Shown here: piece after piece, positions 60,684 to 64,000 of the stretch
Position numbering within the stretch: position 1 is the first letter of the stretch
Layout: each line of letters opens with the position of its first letter
Assembly (NCBI RefSeq): GCF_932274485.2
Contig: NC_065881.2
Span: 83,020,702-83,084,701, forward strand
Direction of reading: 5' to 3'
Source: Patella vulgata
Taxonomy: Eukaryota; Mollusca; Gastropoda; Patellidae
DNA length: 64,000 nucleotides
Position numbers and translations under genes: made by a program
Notes under the pieces: model-generated
Told to the model about the DNA's origin: nothing
Databases searched by the model: none
Seen by the model: only the letters and a program-made list of their open reading frames with translations

Positions 60684-61005
60684 AGGAATTGAAATGGAGT
60701 TTAAATTTTCGGCATCATCTAGCATAATGAAGAGTAATATATGTAATGCATAATATGTAACGTGGTGTGCAATGGGTGAAATTGTGTCAGGTCGTAAAAC
60801 AGTGTGCTTGTCTACTCTTCATAAAATTCAATCACGGGACTTTAGTTTTCCATCCCATCCGAACGACTAGCAGTTGCTCCTTGTCAGACCCTGCAATGCT
60901 GACAACGGCAAACCACGCTTGAAAAACGTCCGGAAGTTTCTCGGCCAACAGCGGTATCGAACCCAACATCTCATCATTACAGTCTGGGTCACCGTTGCTC
61001 CAGAC
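60684..61005 (-). mobile_element. SINE-alpha, old, with head
   Basis: Tail GAATTGAAATGGAGTTTAAA, body blocks (GTCTACTCTTCATAAAATTC, CCATCCGAACGACTAGCAGT, CCTTGTCAGACCCTGCA) and a degenerate head (GGTATCGAACCCAACATC). Confidence 0.75.
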
Positions 61006-61034
61006 AAATAGTGGAAAACCATGGCCAACAGCAT

Positions 61035-61100
61035 AAATGTAAGGGGGTTTAACGTCCTACTGTTCTGCTCCGACTGGACTAATGCAGACGACAACTGCAT
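61035..61100 (-). mobile_element. SINE-alpha tail fragment
   Basis: GGGGGTTTAACGTCCTACTG and TTCTGCTCCGACTGGACTAA on the minus strand. Confidence 0.85.
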
Positions 61101-61373
61101 AAAGATCATAGCAAATGGAAGGGGGTTGGGGGCGACAGCCTCAATATGATGACCGGTAAGACGCCAACTAAGTCTCGACTATCCATTAAATCATTACATT
61201 TTTAAATCTAGTGGGCGTTGTTAACTGTTATTATCGTATCTACGGTACTTGGCAATGGAGATTAAGTCCCGGTTGTCCATTTTATCATCAAACAGTTAAA
61301 TGCCATGGCCCCTGTGTATTAATCTGTCTAACATCGGAGCCATCCGATTTTCTAAAGATTGTATGGACTTGTG
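61101..61373. other. no feature seen
   Basis: Unique-looking spacer. Confidence 0.4.
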
Positions 61374-61727
61374 TTAAAGATGCATTATGTAAGAGCTAAA
61401 TCTTTATTTTGGCTTCAAATGTTATGTGAACTATTATTTAGACATTTATTAACAAGTCGATAATCAATCCTCTAGACCATCGGATGTCAGAGAGTTAAAT
61501 GGATTAGAACGACACTATATGTTAGCAAAGCTTTAAAAACTCATGTTACACTATTTTTCCTATACCATTTTTTTAGGACTTCGAATTTTGTCTAATGGTT
61601 TGGATTGTTCGTACTTGGTTTTATTTTATTTTTATTTTATTCGCACAGAATCAGGTAATTTGACTAAACTACTCCATTCATTCATTTTTCATTGTCTAGC
61701 TCTTTAATCTAATTCTTGCATCTTTAA
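61374..61727 (+). mobile_element. MITE-3, full length
   Basis: The cleanest left end of the family: TTAAAGATGCATTATGTAAG then AGCTAAATC. Right end ATTCTTGCATCTTTAA. TTAA is present at both edges. About 354 bp. Confidence 0.9.
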
Positions 61728-62631
61728 TTATCTCGGTGAACATATTTTAAACCCGTCTCCCTACTAATGGTGAACAAGTCTTGCTGTCTTCCTACTAACG
61801 GATGTGCTAACAATTAAAACAGTATAATTGCGTGTTATACCCGTTTAAACATATGATATACACATTAACTAAAGAAATTAATCGAATCGCCATAAATCAT
61901 CCTTCAGTCAGGCTATGTTTGTAGTAGTATCATGTCATTATCACGTTGGTGTTTTTAATTATAGCTGCCTTTATATTAACGCCTACTTCATCCTAACTGG
62001 TGGTGGTGGAGGTATGATATTTGATTAAATGGATGAAGGGGGCTTTGGGGATTTAGGGCATATATCTGGGCACGAATATAGCATTCCAATTTAGCAGCTA
62101 CAACCTCAATGATGGGCAGTATAGCGAATGAAATTTTTAAACCTACGACAATAACTGCAAATTAGTTACCAAACAATATTAATATTTATGGAGAGGAGGA
62201 AATGGGGAGGGGCGGGGGGACTAACTGTCACTGCTAACTGGCTAAATAGGAGCCTCCGGCAATATTATGAAAAATTCGTGGTGTCAACGGTGATTTGTGG
62301 GCATTGTCTGGATCATAACTTTCATCATCGACGTACATTGGTGCAATATAGCCAAGTTGGAGCTGATGTGCCATAAAATCACATTTCATTCATTTTCATT
62401 CATCAGCTATAACCTCACTATACGGAGTTGAATGTAATTTAACACATTTGCCAAAAAAACATTATTATGCATTTTACATTTTAAAGGAAAATATTGGTGT
62501 CAGTAATTATCACATATGTGATAGAACTGGTCAAACACGTTACAGATATAATATTAACACAAAGATCATTACTACGATAGATGCGTAATGCAGGTTTCAA
62601 CAATCGGAAGCGAGGAAAGCAAAAGGAAAAC
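61728..62631. other. no gene seen
   Basis: AT-rich. ACTAATGGTGAACAAGTCTTG and ACTAACGGATGTGCTAACAA near 61760-61815 are weakly repeated. A 62-codon frame at 62188 has no recognisable features. Confidence 0.4.
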
Positions 62632-62785
62632 ACGTGGGTTTTCTCCGCCCCCCCCCCCCCGCTTTCCTCTCACTGCTAAACACTCCTACGCGCAAGCGAA
62701 TTATTCCATTTGTTAGTCCTGAAATGACCTAGTTTGTGTCAAGTGGACGTTAAACCCCATATCCCTCTCTCTCTCTCTCTCTCTT
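62632..62785 (+). mobile_element. SINE-beta, 5'-truncated, with poly-C expansion
   Basis: Begins in the central domain (CGTGGGTTTTCTCCG), which is then replaced by a C14 tract. It continues GCTTTCCTCTCACTGCTAAA to GTGGACGTTAAACCCCATAT and (CT)n. Confidence 0.9.
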
Positions 62786-62984
62786 ATGTTGGCGCTACAT
62801 ATGTAATAATAAAGAAATGGGATAATTGCTATACCCCCATCTGTTAAATAAATACAATTATTATCCTACCGCGATAATAAACAGATTAATATACATTTAC
62901 TCATTTACCTGTCTGATAACATAGGGTCTATTCTCTTGGCTTCTCCACATTCTACAATTAGTGGTGGCGTTACTTTCCTTTCAA

Positions 62985-63297
62985 AATGAAATGAAATGAA
63001 ATGGGGTTTAACGTTCTACTGTTCTGATCCGACTGGGCTAATGAAGACAAGCATACGAGGGAAATTGTTCCAAGACATCAGCGCTACGGCCTACTCTTAT
63101 ATCGAATCCTAAATACCAAGGGATCTTTAACGTGTACGCCAATGTGTACAGGGGACCTCGGGTTTTCGTCCCTTGCCAGGCACTCATACTGCACAACTGA
63201 AAAGGATGAAAAACCGACGAACTTACTTGGCCAACGCACTGATCGACCACGGGACCTCCAGGTTAGCGAGCAAACGCCTTACCCACAGAGCCATCTT
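62985..63297 (-). mobile_element. SINE-alpha with head, moderately diverged
   Basis: (ATTTC)n tail, body, and a head with a box A-like CCCACAGAGCCATC on the plus strand. About 40 bp of the CCATACAGTGTGCTATG region are missing. Confidence 0.9.
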
Positions 63298-63469
63298 ACT
63301 TTTATTTCAAGAGATGCATATTTTTTGCTAACGAACCTGGAGTTAGTGTATCAAGCCAAATGATATTAAGTCTATTGTATTCACCCACCACCCTCAACCC
63401 ACAACATAGCAAACAGTCAGGTCTTTCGATGGCAACCTAAACTGAGTTTAGAAGTATACCATTGTCAGC

Positions 63470-63603
63470 ACGTTGAAAATCATCCCCTGACAGTTGGCTA
63501 TCCAGAAATATTAGGTCCTGGCGTACCTGTCAGGGCCATATTTCTCTCATAGGACACTACATACCCGCCTTTATTCTACCGGTTGGTGCAGGAATATAGG
63601 ATG
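63470..63603 (+). mobile_element. SINE-alpha, diverged
   Basis: Block order retained: CCCCTGACAGTTGGC, TCAGGGCCATATTTCTCTCA, TAGGACACTACATACCCGCC, TTTATTCTACCGGTTGGTGC. Confidence 0.55.
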
Positions 63604-64000
63604 TCCAACCGGTTACACCTATTTCTTAAGGCCACCTCTATGTTTGGTCAAAAGTCAGGAGATGTAAGCTGGGCCAGCGCTAACCACAGCCCTAACCCCT
63701 ACCCAGATCTGGAGGTAGCCTTAAGAAATACATCTAGTCAGTTGAAACCCCCTTTCAATCCAACTCAGGATGAAAGGAACATTTCGATTACCCCAGTCTA
63801 AACAGACATGACAATGGGTACACAAAATTGAATCATTTCATGTACGAATTTGTGACTCGAAAAGGATGTGTCTAAAGGGAATATCAACATAAATATTCAT
63901 ACTTACACGGTTACAGATAATGCGAGAGAGCTTGTATCATCCAAAAGAATTGTCTCCTTATGTTTAGATACTCTCAGACGGAGACATCATAACTGGTAAA
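63604..64000. other. no gene seen
   Basis: A 72-codon frame begins at 63583. AAGGCCACCTCTATG and AGATCTGGAGGTAGCCTTAA near 63628 and 63705 form a weak inverted pair that may mark a small palindromic element. Confidence 0.35.

Overview
The window looks like animal nuclear DNA, most likely from a mollusc and probably a gastropod; that placement is inference from repeat content. There are no operons, ribosome binding sites or bacterial genes. Nearly every open reading frame longer than 60 codons is a translated copy of a tRNA-derived SINE or a tandem repeat. It is gene-poor and saturated with small mobile elements at several layers of nesting. I found no functional tRNA, rRNA or other RNA gene, no CRISPR array and no virus-derived element.

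One real protein-coding gene is visible. At 50869-53539 on the + strand, three exons with canonical splice sites give an uninterrupted 661-residue protein. It has an RNase-H-fold-like DD(D/E) core and resembles the large group of uncharacterised metazoan proteins with a SDxCxxQNRN motif (DUF7869-like, from memory). The gene lies between imperfect 37-bp terminal inverted repeats (50620-50656 and 54679-54715). A 12-base motif recurs seven times in the non-coding flanks and first intron, and the element has a candidate 4-bp target duplication. I read it as an apparently complete DNA transposon of about 4.1 kb whose coding region is intact. It has been hit by three SINEs, one of which landed exactly on the stop codon and preserved it. 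A decayed piggyBac 3' end (49245-49992) lies just upstream, and a LINE 3' end lies at 29476-30283.

Three tRNA-derived SINE families, named here alpha, beta and gamma, account for much of the sequence. Alpha is about 370 bp with an (ATTTC)n tail. Beta is about 275 bp with a (TC)n tail and a conserved central domain. Gamma is about 200 bp. All three end in the same GGACGTTAAA motif, which suggests one shared LINE partner. Many copies keep target-site duplications of 8-16 bp, and several are nested in other elements.

Non-autonomous DNA elements include MITE-1 (about 145 bp, CAGGG ends), MITE-2 (about 320 bp, CAATCTGATT ends, one 9-bp target duplication, a recurring CRE plus CCAAT-box module) and MITE-3 (about 390 bp, TTAA-flanked). 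There is also a hAT-like element, a mariner-like MITE, foldback elements, and two TIR elements whose interior is a tandem array (22272-23639 and 59752-60667). The second has near-identical termini and a perfect 6-bp target duplication.

Layout: 1-9 kb, SINEs, MITE-2, a TIR element and a minisatellite. 10-12.3 kb, two large minisatellites. 13.5-27.3 kb, a diverged long inverted repeat around a 9.6-kb centre full of inserted elements. 27-49 kb, SINE-dense DNA with nested MITEs, the LINE remnant and a 53-bp satellite broken by two SINEs. 49-55 kb, the piggyBac relic and the intact transposon. 55-64 kb, the hAT-like element, MITE-3 copies, the TIR-bounded array and more SINEs.
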